DNA from: Anaerolineales bacterium UBA2029
GTDB taxonomy: Bacteria > Chloroflexota > Anaerolineae > Aggregatilineales > Aggregatilineaceae
Direction of reading: 5' to 3'
DNA: 14,754 nucleotides
Assembly (NCBI GenBank): GCA_002332795.1
Contig: DDBP01000010.1
Coordinates: 1-14,754 of the forward strand
Shown here piece after piece: positions 7,341 to 14,724 of the stretch. The number at the start of each line of letters is the position of its first letter. The stretch's first letter is position 1. The position numbers were made by a program, and so were the translations under genes. A model generated the notes under the pieces. That model saw only the letters and a list, made by a program, of their open reading frames with translations. It did not search any database and had not been told where the DNA came from.

Positions 7341-10255
7341 CGTCCGACATCCTCACCCCTGGGCAGCAGACGCGCCGCCAGCAACTCAACCGGATGCACG
7401 GCGTGCCGACCTGTCCCATGCGCGATCTGCTCGCGACACGAAACCCCTGCCGCCACGATAACTGCATCTGGTGCCTGTCGCACTGCAGGGAACAGACGCT
7501 GCTCGGCAATCCGCAGCGAAAGCTCATAATGCTCGGCTTCGTAACCAAAACTGCCTGCCATGCCGCAACAGCCATCGTCTGGTTCGGATACCGTACCGTG
7601 AGGCAACACCGACAACGCCTTGTGAGCTGGCCCGGTGCCCCACAGCGCGCGCTGATAGCAATGCCCGTGCAACAGAATCTGGCAAGGCTCTTCGCTGAAC
7701 ATGCTGGAGACTAAGGCTCCCTGCTCTACCAGTTCAGCCAGCCATTCCTCAACAGTGATCACGGCCCCCGCCACCCTTGCCGCAGCCATTCGCAAATGCG
7801 AGGGAACGAGGTCGGGATATTCGTCGCGGAAGGTAGCCGCGCAGCTCGGCTCGATGAGCATGAACCGCTCCCCCTGCTCCACCGCTGGGGCCATCCGCGT
7901 CACGTTATGTTCCGCCAATCGCCGCGCTGCATCGAGCAGACCCTTGGAAATCAAGGGGCGACCACAACAGTCAATCTGGCGTGGCCCCCAGACCTGCAAC
8001 GCAGCACCTACCCTGCTGGCTATGCGTACTACCGCCTGCCCCAGGTGCGGATAGTTGTACTCCGTGTAAGTATCTGCAATCAGAACAGGCGCTTTCAGTG
8101 TATGCTGATCTGCCGTTTCCGGGCAATTGCGCCGGTACCAGGTGCTGAAGCGCTGCCGAGCCAGAGCCGGCAACTGCCGCCGCGTCGTCACCCCCAGCCG
8201 GGCCAGCGCCCAGCGCGCCGGGGTCGAACGAAGCACCAGGTTGGTGAGTTCCGGGGCAAGACTGCCCAGGCGGTTCAGGCGGTGAATGTAGCCAAACAGA
8301 CGAGCGCGCCAGGGCACGCCGTGCACATCATAGTAGGTTGCCAGAAATTCCGCTTTCAGCCGCGCCATGTCCACCAGCGACGGACACTCTGCCTTGCACG
8401 CCTTGCACGACAGACACAGATCGAGCACCTCATACAGCCGCTCGTCCGCCAGCCCTGCTGTGCTCAGTGCGCCTGTCATGGCGTGCCGCAGAGCATTGGC
8501 CCGCCCGCGCGTCGAATGCGTCTCGTCGCGCGTCGCCATATAGCTGGGGCACATGACCCCTGTCCCTTCTTTGCGACAGACAGCAGCCCCGTTGCACATT
8601 TCGACCGCCGCAGCGAACCCGCCATCGTGCGACCAGTCCAGGCGGGTCTGCCGCGGTTCCAAAGGCGTCCTGTACGCTGGCCCCATCCGCAAGATCGTCG
8701 GGTCGTCCATCGGACCGACATCTACCACCTTGCCGGGATTCATCAGGCCCAGCGGATCAAAAACAGCCTTGACTTGACGAAACGCTTCAGTCAGCCGCGG
8801 GCCAAAGAGCCTGCGGCTGAACTCACCGCGCGAAAGCCCCTCGCCGTGCTCACCGCTGGTCGTGCCGCCATACTGCATCACCAGCTCAGTTACCGCCTCG
8901 GCGATGGCACGATACCGTCGCAGGCCGTCATGGGTTTTCAGCGAAAGCAGCGGGCGAATATGCAGACAGCCGGCGCTGGCGTGCGCGTAAACGGCCATGC
9001 GCAGGCCGTGCTCGTTGACCACTCGCTCCACGCCGGCGACATACCCGGCGAGATGTTCGACTGGCACCGCGGCATCTTCAATGAACGGGATCGGCTTCAA
9101 ATCGCCACGCATACTCATCAGCAGCCCCAGCCCGGCCTTGCGCACCTTCATCACGTTGTCCATCTGCGCGGGCGTCGCGGCGACGACCATCGCCCCCGCG
9201 AAATTCTCCCGCATCAACCGGTCGCGCAGACGGGTCACCCTGGCGTCGAGTTCGCGCTCACTCTCGCCGTAAAACTCCACCACCAGCACCGCGACCGGAT
9301 CGCCCTCGATAAAGGTCAGCAACCTCGAATAGTCGGGATGGGCGCGCGTGAGATCGAGCAAGAGCTTGTCCATCAATTCGATGGCGGACGGCCCCACTTC
9401 CAGAATCGCTGGAACGATCTGCAGAGCGGCATGCAGGTCGCCGAAATGCAACACCACCTGACAGGTTCGAGAAGGACGCTCCACCAACCCTAACTCGATC
9501 GCCACCACAGTCCCCAGCGTGCCCTCTGCGCCCGCGAACAGTTGAGCCAGGTCTGGCGAGTCCGGATTGAGCTTGTTCAGCGCATACCCGGCCACCGTGC
9601 GCCAGGTACGGGGATAGCCTGTGCGAATGTCCTCCTGGTAGGTGCGCACAATGGCCCCGATCTGCTCCTGCAGGCGTGTTACCTCAGGCGTCAGAGAGAC
9701 AGTGGCTCCCAGCGACACGCGCTTGCCATTGGCCAGCACGGCGTCCACCGTCTGCACATGGTCGCCGAACATGCCATAGAGGATGCTGTGCATGCCAGTG
9801 GCATTGTTGCCCAGGCAACCGCCTATCGTGGCCCGCTCGGCGCTGGCCGGGTCCGGCCCCACCATCAACCCCAGCGGTGCCAGTTGCCGGTTCAACTGTC
9901 CCAGCACGACCCCCGGCTGTACGCGCACGCGGCGCGTCTCGCCGTTGATGGATAGCAGACGATTCATGTGCCGCGAGCAGTCCAGCACCAGGGCATGGCC
10001 CACCGTCTGTCCAGCCAGGCTGCTTCCCGCCCCGCGCGGCAACAGCGGCACCTTCAGCCGCGCCGCAATCTCATGCACCGCGCATACTTCGTCTGCGTCG
10101 CGAGGAAACACCACCCCGATTGGCTCGATCTGGTAATTGCTGGCATCAGTGCTGTAGAGCAGCCGCGTCATCTGGTCGAAGCGGACTTCCCCTGCGATCG
10201 CCCGGCTCAGTTCTGCTGCCAGTTCTTCATAGACCTCGCTCTGTGCCCCAGCCAT
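7325..10255 (-). CDS. FAD-linked oxidase / 4Fe-4S fusion, D-2-hydroxyacid dehydrogenase type
   Basis: This 976-residue fusion joins a GlcD-like flavin domain to a GlcF/GlpC-like iron-sulfur domain, similar in plan and size to E. coli YdiJ. It probably oxidises a D-2-hydroxyacid (lactate, glycolate or 2-hydroxyglutarate) and passes electrons to the quinone pool or another carrier. The substrate is not readable. The FAD-binding PCMH domain is at about 40-260, with PRGAGSSLAGQTVG (73-86) and GGCLGNNATGMHS (145-157). The FAD-oxidase C domain is at about 265-512, with YAHASAGCLHIRP and SGEHGEGLSRGE. Fe-S ligands are Cys554, 560 and 569 and the CLSCKACKAEC cluster (Cys614, 617, 620, 624). Two CCG-type motifs occur at 763-765 and 896-898, with partner cysteines 804 and 866. 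A start 63 nt earlier would fall in the upstream terminator, so ATG 10255 with GAGAGG is chosen. No clear promoter was found in the short gap behind it. Confidence 0.92.
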   Translation of the reverse strand: MAGAQSEVYEELAAELSRAIAGEVRFDQMTRLLYSTDASNYQIEPIGVVFPRDADEVCAVHEIAARLKVPLLPRGAGSSLAGQTVGHALVLDCSRHMNRLLSINGETRRVRVQPGVVLGQLNRQLAPLGLMVGPDPASAERATIGGCLGNNATGMHSILYGMFGDHVQTVDAVLANGKRVSLGATVSLTPEVTRLQEQIGAIVRTYQEDIRTGYPRTWRTVAGYALNKLNPDSPDLAQLFAGAEGTLGTVVAIELGLVERPSRTCQVVLHFGDLHAALQIVPAILEVGPSAIELMDKLLLDLTRAHPDYSRLLTFIEGDPVAVLVVEFYGESERELDARVTRLRDRLMRENFAGAMVVAATPAQMDNVMKVRKAGLGLLMSMRGDLKPIPFIEDAAVPVEHLAGYVAGVERVVNEHGLRMAVYAHASAGCLHIRPLLSLKTHDGLRRYRAIAEAVTELVMQYGGTTSGEHGEGLSRGEFSRRLFGPRLTEAFRQVKAVFDPLGLMNPGKVVDVGPMDDPTILRMGPAYRTPLEPRQTRLDWSHDGGFAAAVEMCNGAAVCRKEGTGVMCPSYMATRDETHSTRGRANALRHAMTGALSTAGLADERLYEVLDLCLSCKACKAECPSLVDMARLKAEFLATYYDVHGVPWRARLFGYIHRLNRLGSLAPELTNLVLRSTPARWALARLGVTTRRQLPALARQRFSTWYRRNCPETADQHTLKAPVLIADTYTEYNYPHLGQAVVRIASRVGAALQVWGPRQIDCCGRPLISKGLLDAARRLAEHNVTRMAPAVEQGERFMLIEPSCAATFRDEYPDLVPSHLRMAAARVAGAVITVEEWLAELVEQGALVSSMFSEEPCQILLHGHCYQRALWGTGPAHKALSVLPHGTVSEPDDGCCGMAGSFGYEAEHYELSLRIAEQRLFPAVRQAPDAVIVAAGVSCREQIAHGTGRHAVHPVELLAARLLPRGEDVGRWHTR

Positions 10256-10259
10256 GTTG

Positions 10260-10265
10260 CCTCTC
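10260..10265 (-). promoter_or_regulatory. ribosome binding site setting the dehydrogenase start
   Basis: GAGAGG on the minus strand stands 4 nt before the ATG at 10255. The longer reading frame to 10318 has no such site and begins inside the terminator hairpin of the upstream gene. Confidence 0.75.
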
Positions 10266-10290
10266 GCCCAACCTGATCCGCTACTGCCAA

Positions 10291-10326
10291 TAAGAAAAGA
10301 CCGCCTGCGCGATAACACAGGCGGTC
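10291..10326 (-). terminator. intrinsic terminator after the MalK-like ATPase gene
   Basis: On the minus strand, a perfect 9-bp stem GACCGCCTG/CAGGCGGTC (10318-10326 with 10299-10307) encloses a 10-nt loop and is followed by TTTTCTTA. It lies 33 nt past the stop codon of the ATPase gene. Genes to its left are therefore likely a separate transcription unit unless there is read-through. Confidence 0.9.
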
Positions 10327-10359
10327 GGTCCCTCTTGCCACAGGCAGGCTGAACAGCAG

Positions 10360-11463
10360 CTACTGCAGTGCCTGCTCCGTCTCGGCGTCGAACAGATGCA
10401 TCACAGCCATGTTCAACACAACGCCAATACGCTCACCGACATGGACGCGAGCACGCGGGTCCATTCGAGACAGGAACGTCTTCCCACCTTCTTCGAGATA
10501 GACGATCTTCTCGTGCCCCATCTCTTCGACCACATCCACGTTCGCCTGCACGATCGCCGCCGTCACACCGGGCGGGGTGTAGTCGGGGTGATGCAGGTTC
10601 TCAGGCCGGATGCCGAAGACAACCTTCTTGCCCAGGTGAGGACGATACTTCTCGTAGCGCTCTTTGGGCACTTCCACCTGGAACAGGCCGGTATCCACGT
10701 ACATCTTGCCTTCTTTTTCGATCAACACGCTGTTGTCGAAGAAGTTCATCGAGGGGCTGCCAATGAAACCGGCTACGAAGATATTGGCGGGGTGATCGTA
10801 CAGATTGGTCGGCGTGTCAATCTGCATCAGGCGTCCGGCGTTCAACACGGCGATGCGTTGCCCCATCGTCATGGCTTCCACCTGGTCGTGCGTCACGTAG
10901 ATGAACGTCGTGCCCAGCCGCTGATGCAGTTTGCTGATGAATGTGCGGGCTTCAACGCGCAGCTTGGCGTCCAGGTTCGAGAGCGGCTCGTCCAGCAGGA
11001 AGACCTGCGGCTCGCGCACGATGGCGCGTCCTACCGCCACACGCTGGCGCTGACCACCGGACAACTGGCGCGGACGGCGATCGAGCAACTGCTCAATACC
11101 CAGGCTGGCAGCTACCTCGCGTACCCGCTCGTCAATGATGTGCTTCGGCGTGCGACGCAGGCGCAACCCGAACGCCATGTTGTCGTACACCGTCATGTGC
11201 GGATACAGCGCGTAGCTCTGGAACACCATGGCGATATCGCGATCCTTGGGAGCTACGTTGTTGACAACGCGATCCCCGATCAGGATCTCGCCCTCGGTCA
11301 CTTCTTCGAGGCCGGCCAGCATACGCAAGCTCGTCGACTTGCCGCAGCCGGACGGCCCCACGAACACCAGGAACTCGCCATCGGGGATCTCGATGTTGAG
11401 GTTCTTCACCGCCTCCACATCGCCCCAACGCTTCGTTACATTGCGGTAAGTCACACTCGCCAC
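10360..11463 (-). CDS. sugar ABC transporter ATPase, MalK/MsmK/UgpC type
   Basis: This 367-residue ATPase should energise uptake of sugars, oligosaccharides or glycerol-3-phosphate as a dimer under a pair of membrane permeases. Walker A GPSGCGKST is at 36-44, the Q-loop Gln at 82, the signature LSGGQ at 134-138, Walker B VFLLDEP at 154-160, the D-loop SNLDAKLR at 162-169, and the H-loop His at 192. From about 235 onward it has the OB/TOBE regulatory domain typical of the CUT1 family, opening with AGFIGSPSMNFF and containing GIRPENLH. No permease or binding protein is adjacent in this window. It may therefore be a shared ATPase serving several permeases, as known for MsmK. The start is GTG at 11463, set by a strong upstream ribosome site. 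It has its own promoter and terminator, so it looks monocistronic. Confidence 0.95.
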   Translation of the reverse strand: MASVTYRNVTKRWGDVEAVKNLNIEIPDGEFLVFVGPSGCGKSTSLRMLAGLEEVTEGEILIGDRVVNNVAPKDRDIAMVFQSYALYPHMTVYDNMAFGLRLRRTPKHIIDERVREVAASLGIEQLLDRRPRQLSGGQRQRVAVGRAIVREPQVFLLDEPLSNLDAKLRVEARTFISKLHQRLGTTFIYVTHDQVEAMTMGQRIAVLNAGRLMQIDTPTNLYDHPANIFVAGFIGSPSMNFFDNSVLIEKEGKMYVDTGLFQVEVPKERYEKYRPHLGKKVVFGIRPENLHHPDYTPPGVTAAIVQANVDVVEEMGHEKIVYLEEGGKTFLSRMDPRARVHVGERIGVVLNMAVMHLFDAETEQALQ

Positions 11464-11469
11464 GGGTTT

Positions 11470-11475
11470 CCTCCC
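11470..11475 (-). promoter_or_regulatory. strong ribosome binding site before a GTG start
   Basis: GGGAGG stands 6 nt ahead of the GTG at 11463. This fixes the non-ATG start of the MalK-like gene; no in-frame ATG is as well placed. Confidence 0.8.
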
Positions 11476-11503
11476 ATATGATCATTGGCCCATGAAAACG
11501 ACC

Positions 11504-11516
11504 TAAAGTGACTTTA
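11504..11516. promoter_or_regulatory. perfect 13-bp palindrome, candidate operator
   Basis: TAAAGTGACTTTA is a perfect 6+1+6 inverted repeat. It lies 10 nt downstream of the -10 box of the MalK-like gene, so it covers or just follows the predicted transcription start. A repressor bound here would block initiation, and sugar-uptake genes are commonly controlled this way. The regulator is unknown; the site lacks the central CG of typical LacI-family operators. Confidence 0.5.
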
Positions 11517-11525
11517 ATGACCCCT

Positions 11526-11554
11526 ATTATGGCACTACCTTCGCTGTCAGACAA
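11526..11554 (-). promoter_or_regulatory. sigma-70-like promoter of the MalK-like ATPase gene
   Basis: On the minus strand, TTGTCT (11549-11554, 4 of 6) and CATAAT (11526-11531, 5 of 6) are exactly 17 nt apart. Transcription would begin near 11519, about 56 nt before the GTG start. Confidence 0.6.
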
Positions 11555-11639
11555 GTTATTTCGTCTGCTCTCGCCGTGCCAATGCTCACCATTCGGCACC
11601 AGGCAAGACCGCGTCTGGCAAGCGAGCTTCTCCCCCTCT

Positions 11640-11650
11640 TCACCTCCTTA
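11640..11650 (-). other. perfect anti-SD complement at the purH stop, no clear gene behind it
   Basis: On the minus strand, TAAGGAGGTGA begins at the purH TAA stop codon and is the exact complement of the bacterial 16S rRNA 3' tail (TCACCTCCTTA, from memory). A second purine-rich run, GAGGGGGAG, follows. No ATG or GTG start lies 5-12 nt behind the core. A TTG at 11621 opens a 12-codon frame including stop (to 11586), which is weak as a gene. It may be a relic of a lost downstream gene or a ribosome-pausing element. Confidence 0.5.
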
Positions 11651-13183
11651 ATGGCGGAAATGGCGCACCCCGGTGAACACCATGGCCATCCCCGCCGCGT
11701 TGACCGCCTCGATCACCTCCTGGTCACGTATCGAGCCGCCCGGTTGCACAATGCACGTTACCCCCGCCTCCGCCGCCAGTTGGACAGCGTCGGCAAAGGG
11801 GAAGAAGGCATCCGACGCCAGCGCCGCTCCGCGCGCGCGCTCGCCCGCTTTCATCAACGCCAGCCGCGTTGCATCCACCCGACTCGGCAATCCTCCCCCA
11901 ATCCCAACAGTCGCCGAAGCGGTCGAAAGCACGATGGCATTGCTCTTTACATATTGTACTGCCTTCCAGCCAAAACGCATCGCCTGCAATTCTTCTGAAG
12001 TCGGACGCCGCGCCGACACCACCTGCCACTGCGTACCATCGGGATCGCCATGATCCACTTCCTGCACCAGGAAACCGCCCGTGATGCTGCGCAGCTCCAG
12101 GGTGTCCGGTTGACGCTCCGGAATGCGCACCAGACGGCAGTTGCGACGACCCTCGGCCAGCATCTGCTGTGCCACCGGCGAAAAGTCCGGCGCAGCGATC
12201 GCCTCCACAAACAACGTGTCCAGCGCCTCCACGAAGGCTTCGTCCACCATGCGGTTGGTCGCCAGGACGCCCCCAAAGGCAGACACTGGATCGGACGCCA
12301 ATGCCAGCGGAAACGCTTCTGCCAGCGTGGGGGCAGTCGCGATGCCTGTGGGAGTCAGGTGTTTGACGATCACCACGGCGGGCGTCTCAAACAACCCTAC
12401 CGCTCTCCAGGCCGCATCCAGGTCGAGCAGGTTGTTGTAGGAGAGGGCCTTGCCGCTGAGCAGTTGCCCACCCAGAGGAGAACCGTTCGCCCCCACAGCA
12501 TAGAGCGCAGCCCGCTGATGCGCGTTCTCCCCATAGCGCAATTCCTCGACCCGCGTCAGCCCCAGCGACAACACCTCTGGCAACGGCTCGGCAGCGTTCA
12601 CCGGTCCATACTGCTGAACCAGGTAGGCGTGAATGGCTGTGTCGTAGTCGCGCGTCATGCGAAATGCCTTGATGGCCAGCCAGCGGCGCATGGCCTCGCT
12701 CACCCGCCCCGTTTCTCTGAGCATCGCCAGCACGCCCGGATAGTCCGCCGGGTCCACCAGCACCGTGACTCTGGCGTGATTTTTCGCCGCTGCCCGCACC
12801 AGGGTCACTCCGCCGATGTCAATTTGCTCGATCGCCTCGTCCAGGGTGATGCCATGCTGAGCGACAGTCTGCTGGAAGGGGTATAGATTGCATACCACCA
12901 GGTCCACCGGAGCATAGCTGTGCCGCCGCAGGGTTTCCATATCCTCTGCAGTGTCGCGGGCCAGAATGCCCGCATGGATGGCCGGGTGCAGCGTCTTGAC
13001 CCGCCCCGCCAGCATTTCGGGGGCCTGCGTGACGCGCTCCACCGGTGTGATCTTCACGCCGGCAACTTCCAGCGCGCGCGCTGTGCCACCACTGGCCACC
13101 AGGTCCCAGCCCAGTTCGGCCAGCCCATGCGCCAGTTCCACCAGCCCCGTCTTGTCGTATACGCTCAGGATCGCACGCGGCAT
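11648..13183 (-). CDS. purH: bifunctional AICAR transformylase / IMP cyclohydrolase
   Basis: The 511-residue enzyme carries out the last two steps of IMP synthesis: formyl transfer from 10-formyl-THF to AICAR, then ring closure. The N-terminal MGS-like cyclohydrolase domain (about 1-145) has SVYDKTGLVELAHGL, SGGTARAL and GRVKTLHPAIHAGIL. The C-terminal transformylase domain (about 150-511) has LRYGENAHQRAALY, LSYNNLLDLDAAW, the Lys274-His275 pair, SAFGGVLATN, YVKSNAIV and ASDAFFPFAD. The length is normal. Two motifs depart from the common consensus as I recall it: KHLTPTG where KHxNPCG is usual, and GIGGGLPSR where GIGxGQxSR is usual. The ATG at 13183 is chosen over GTG 13192 because the SD site touches that GTG. 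It follows purB by 24 nt and is probably co-transcribed with it. Confidence 0.97.
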   Translation of the reverse strand: MPRAILSVYDKTGLVELAHGLAELGWDLVASGGTARALEVAGVKITPVERVTQAPEMLAGRVKTLHPAIHAGILARDTAEDMETLRRHSYAPVDLVVCNLYPFQQTVAQHGITLDEAIEQIDIGGVTLVRAAAKNHARVTVLVDPADYPGVLAMLRETGRVSEAMRRWLAIKAFRMTRDYDTAIHAYLVQQYGPVNAAEPLPEVLSLGLTRVEELRYGENAHQRAALYAVGANGSPLGGQLLSGKALSYNNLLDLDAAWRAVGLFETPAVVIVKHLTPTGIATAPTLAEAFPLALASDPVSAFGGVLATNRMVDEAFVEALDTLFVEAIAAPDFSPVAQQMLAEGRRNCRLVRIPERQPDTLELRSITGGFLVQEVDHGDPDGTQWQVVSARRPTSEELQAMRFGWKAVQYVKSNAIVLSTASATVGIGGGLPSRVDATRLALMKAGERARGAALASDAFFPFADAVQLAAEAGVTCIVQPGGSIRDQEVIEAVNAAGMAMVFTGVRHFRH

Positions 13184-13192
13184 GAGTACCAC

Positions 13193-13199
13193 TCTCCTT
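13193..13199 (-). promoter_or_regulatory. ribosome binding site setting the purH start
   Basis: AAGGAGA on the minus strand stands 9 nt before ATG 13183. It directly abuts the alternative GTG at 13192, which would leave no spacing, so the ATG is preferred. Confidence 0.8.
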
Positions 13200-13207
13200 C
13201 GTCCGCA

Positions 13208-14638
13208 TCATCGTGCCTGTGAGCGCTCTGCCGCCAGCCCAGCCCGAATGGCTTCTGCCAGAGCGCGCGCCCGCGCCGGCGCATCACCTACATGGGCGTT
13301 GACGTCCATCAATTCTTCTATGCGCTCCCGCGAAAGATACCGCAACAGCTCCGCATCTTCCCTCAGCATTTCGCACAAAGGGTTGCGCCCGCTGCGCCCC
13401 ACTTCCGCCCAGGCGGCCATACTGTGCTGCCGCAATCGCTCGTGCATTGCCTGGCGATCTGCGCCCGCCCGCACCAGCGCCATCAGCAGGCGCTCCGTCG
13501 CCGCGAAGCCACCGTACCGGTTCAGGTTGCGGTCGATCGCTTCACGGTCTATGCGCAGCCCACGCACTACCTTGAGCGCTGCCTGCAGGATTTCGTCTGC
13601 CGCCAGAAACGCTTCTGCCAGCATCAGGCGGCGGTTGGCCGAATCGTCAAGCGTGCGCTCCAGCACCGCCAGGGCCGCGTTGTCCCACGCCACGCGCGGC
13701 AAAGCAGCCAGCCAGCGAGCCAGGCTGTCTATCTTCTCAGCGTTCACCGGATTGCGCTTGAAGGGCATCGCCGACGAACCAACCTGTTGTTCGCGGAACG
13801 GCTCAGCCCATTCCCCGATAGCGGGCGACTGTAGCACGCGCAGGTCGAGCATCATCTTGTGCAGGCTGCCCGCCAATCCCGCCAGCGCGTTCAGCACCAG
13901 CCAATCCTGCTTGCGCGGGTAAGTCTGTGTCGCCACAGTGAACGCCGCCAAATCGAGACGGGCCATCACCCGCGCTTCCAGATCAGCGGGAGTATACCCC
14001 CCGTTGCGCAACAACTCCGCATACGAAGCGCTGGTACCCACCGCGCCCTTGATTCCCTTGCCGCGAATCGCACCGCGCACGCGGGACAGTTCCTGCCAGT
14101 CTATCCACAGGTCCTGGGCATACTGCGCCAGGCGGTATCCCACGGTCGTCGGCTCTGCGGGTTGAATGTGCGTGTAGCCCATGCACGCCGTGTCAGCCCA
14201 GCGCTCGATGCTCTCCGTCAGGCTTTGCAACAGATCGGCCAGGGTTCCCAATAGCAGATCGAGCGCCTCACGCAGCCGCAACGCCTCTGCATTGTCCTGA
14301 ATATCCGCGCTGGTCGCCCCCAGATGCAGCACCCTGCCCCCTAAGGAGCACTGCTCGGCGAACGTTTTCAGTTCGGCCATCAGATCGTGCTGCACCACTG
14401 CCTCGATAGACTGCGCGCGCTGCAGATCGATCTCCTCCATATGCGCGCGCAGATCAGCCGCTTCTTCCGCCGTCACCAACCCCAGCTCGGCTTGTGCCTC
14501 CGCCAGCGCCACCCATACGCGCCGCCACAACAGGCGCTGATACGCCAGACTCCACACCTGGCGCATCCGCCCCGAACCATACCGCCAGGTAAACGGAGAC
14601 TGATAGACCGATTGATCAGGATCGCTTGCTTCGCGCAT
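13208..14638 (-). CDS. purB: adenylosuccinate lyase
   Basis: This 476-residue enzyme of the fumarase/aspartase superfamily removes fumarate from SAICAR (giving AICAR) and from adenylosuccinate (giving AMP). It works as a homotetramer in the cytosol. Key motifs are HLGATSADIQDN (105-116, Thr109-Ser110), GYTHIQPAEPTT (154-165, with His157 as a predicted catalytic residue), and the superfamily signature GSSAMPFKRNP (287-297, with catalytic-loop Ser288/289 and Lys294/Asn296 substrate contacts). The length is within the usual 430-480 range. The ATG at 14638 is preferred to a TTG at 14659, which has no ribosome site; the ATG has only a weak GGGA about 11 nt upstream. PurB and PurH catalyse adjoining steps, so their pairing fits a purine operon. 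The superfamily is certain; adenylosuccinate as substrate is supported by the purH neighbour. Confidence 0.95.
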   Translation of the reverse strand: MREASDPDQSVYQSPFTWRYGSGRMRQVWSLAYQRLLWRRVWVALAEAQAELGLVTAEEAADLRAHMEEIDLQRAQSIEAVVQHDLMAELKTFAEQCSLGGRVLHLGATSADIQDNAEALRLREALDLLLGTLADLLQSLTESIERWADTACMGYTHIQPAEPTTVGYRLAQYAQDLWIDWQELSRVRGAIRGKGIKGAVGTSASYAELLRNGGYTPADLEARVMARLDLAAFTVATQTYPRKQDWLVLNALAGLAGSLHKMMLDLRVLQSPAIGEWAEPFREQQVGSSAMPFKRNPVNAEKIDSLARWLAALPRVAWDNAALAVLERTLDDSANRRLMLAEAFLAADEILQAALKVVRGLRIDREAIDRNLNRYGGFAATERLLMALVRAGADRQAMHERLRQHSMAAWAEVGRSGRNPLCEMLREDAELLRYLSRERIEELMDVNAHVGDAPARARALAEAIRAGLAAERSQAR

Positions 14639-14645
14639 AGTCAAT

Positions 14646-14654
14646 CTGTTCCCA
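14646..14654. repeat. 9-bp direct repeat, copy 1, purB leader
   Basis: CTGTTCCCA (plus strand) recurs exactly at 14702-14710. This copy lies between the hairpin and the purB start codon. The two copies flank the -10 box and their starts are 56 bp apart. Confidence 0.35.
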
Positions 14655-14661
14655 CTCAAAA

Positions 14662-14679
14662 CAGGCCGTACCTGGCCTG
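14662..14679 (-). other. leader hairpin with short T-run ahead of purB
   Basis: On the minus strand, CAGGCC (14674-14679) pairs with GGCCTG (14662-14667) around a 6-nt loop and is followed by TTTT. It begins at the expected 5' end of the purB transcript. A 6-bp stem with four T is weak as a terminator, but it could protect the RNA end or act as an attenuator. Confidence 0.35.
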
Positions 14680-14686
14680 CCGCCCG

Positions 14687-14692
14687 ATTATA
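14687..14692 (-). promoter_or_regulatory. perfect -10 box of the purB-purH operon
   Basis: TATAAT on the minus strand ends about 48 nt before the purB ATG, putting the transcription start near 14680. No good -35 box stands 16-19 nt upstream (best match 3 of 6), which suggests an activator-dependent or weak promoter. Confidence 0.5.
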
Positions 14693-14701
14693 CTGAGCGG
14701 C

Positions 14702-14710
14702 CTGTTCCCA
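14702..14710. repeat. 9-bp direct repeat, copy 2, upstream of the purB -10 box
   Basis: This is the second exact copy of CTGTTCCCA, ten bases upstream of the -10 box in the spacer or -35 zone. It may be a regulator site or chance; it does not resemble the known PurR box motifs I recall. Confidence 0.35.
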
Positions 14711-14724
14711 GGCGAAAATTCCGC

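Noticed and set aside
7796..9493. A 565-codon open frame on the plus strand opposite the dehydrogenase
   Set aside because: It is the antisense shadow of a well-supported conserved protein. Its translation is rich in His, Arg, Gln and Pro without any domain, a normal effect of high-G+C coding DNA.
10396..11481. A 361-codon plus-strand frame opposite the MalK-like ATPase
   Set aside because: It mirrors the conserved ATPase codons and shows no domain of its own.
11527..11592. A 21-residue minus-strand frame from ATG 11592
   Set aside because: It has no ribosome site and runs across the -10 box of the next gene.
11576..11599. Hairpin GTGCC..GGCAC after purH as a terminator
   Set aside because: The stem has a bulge and there is no T-run after it on the minus strand.
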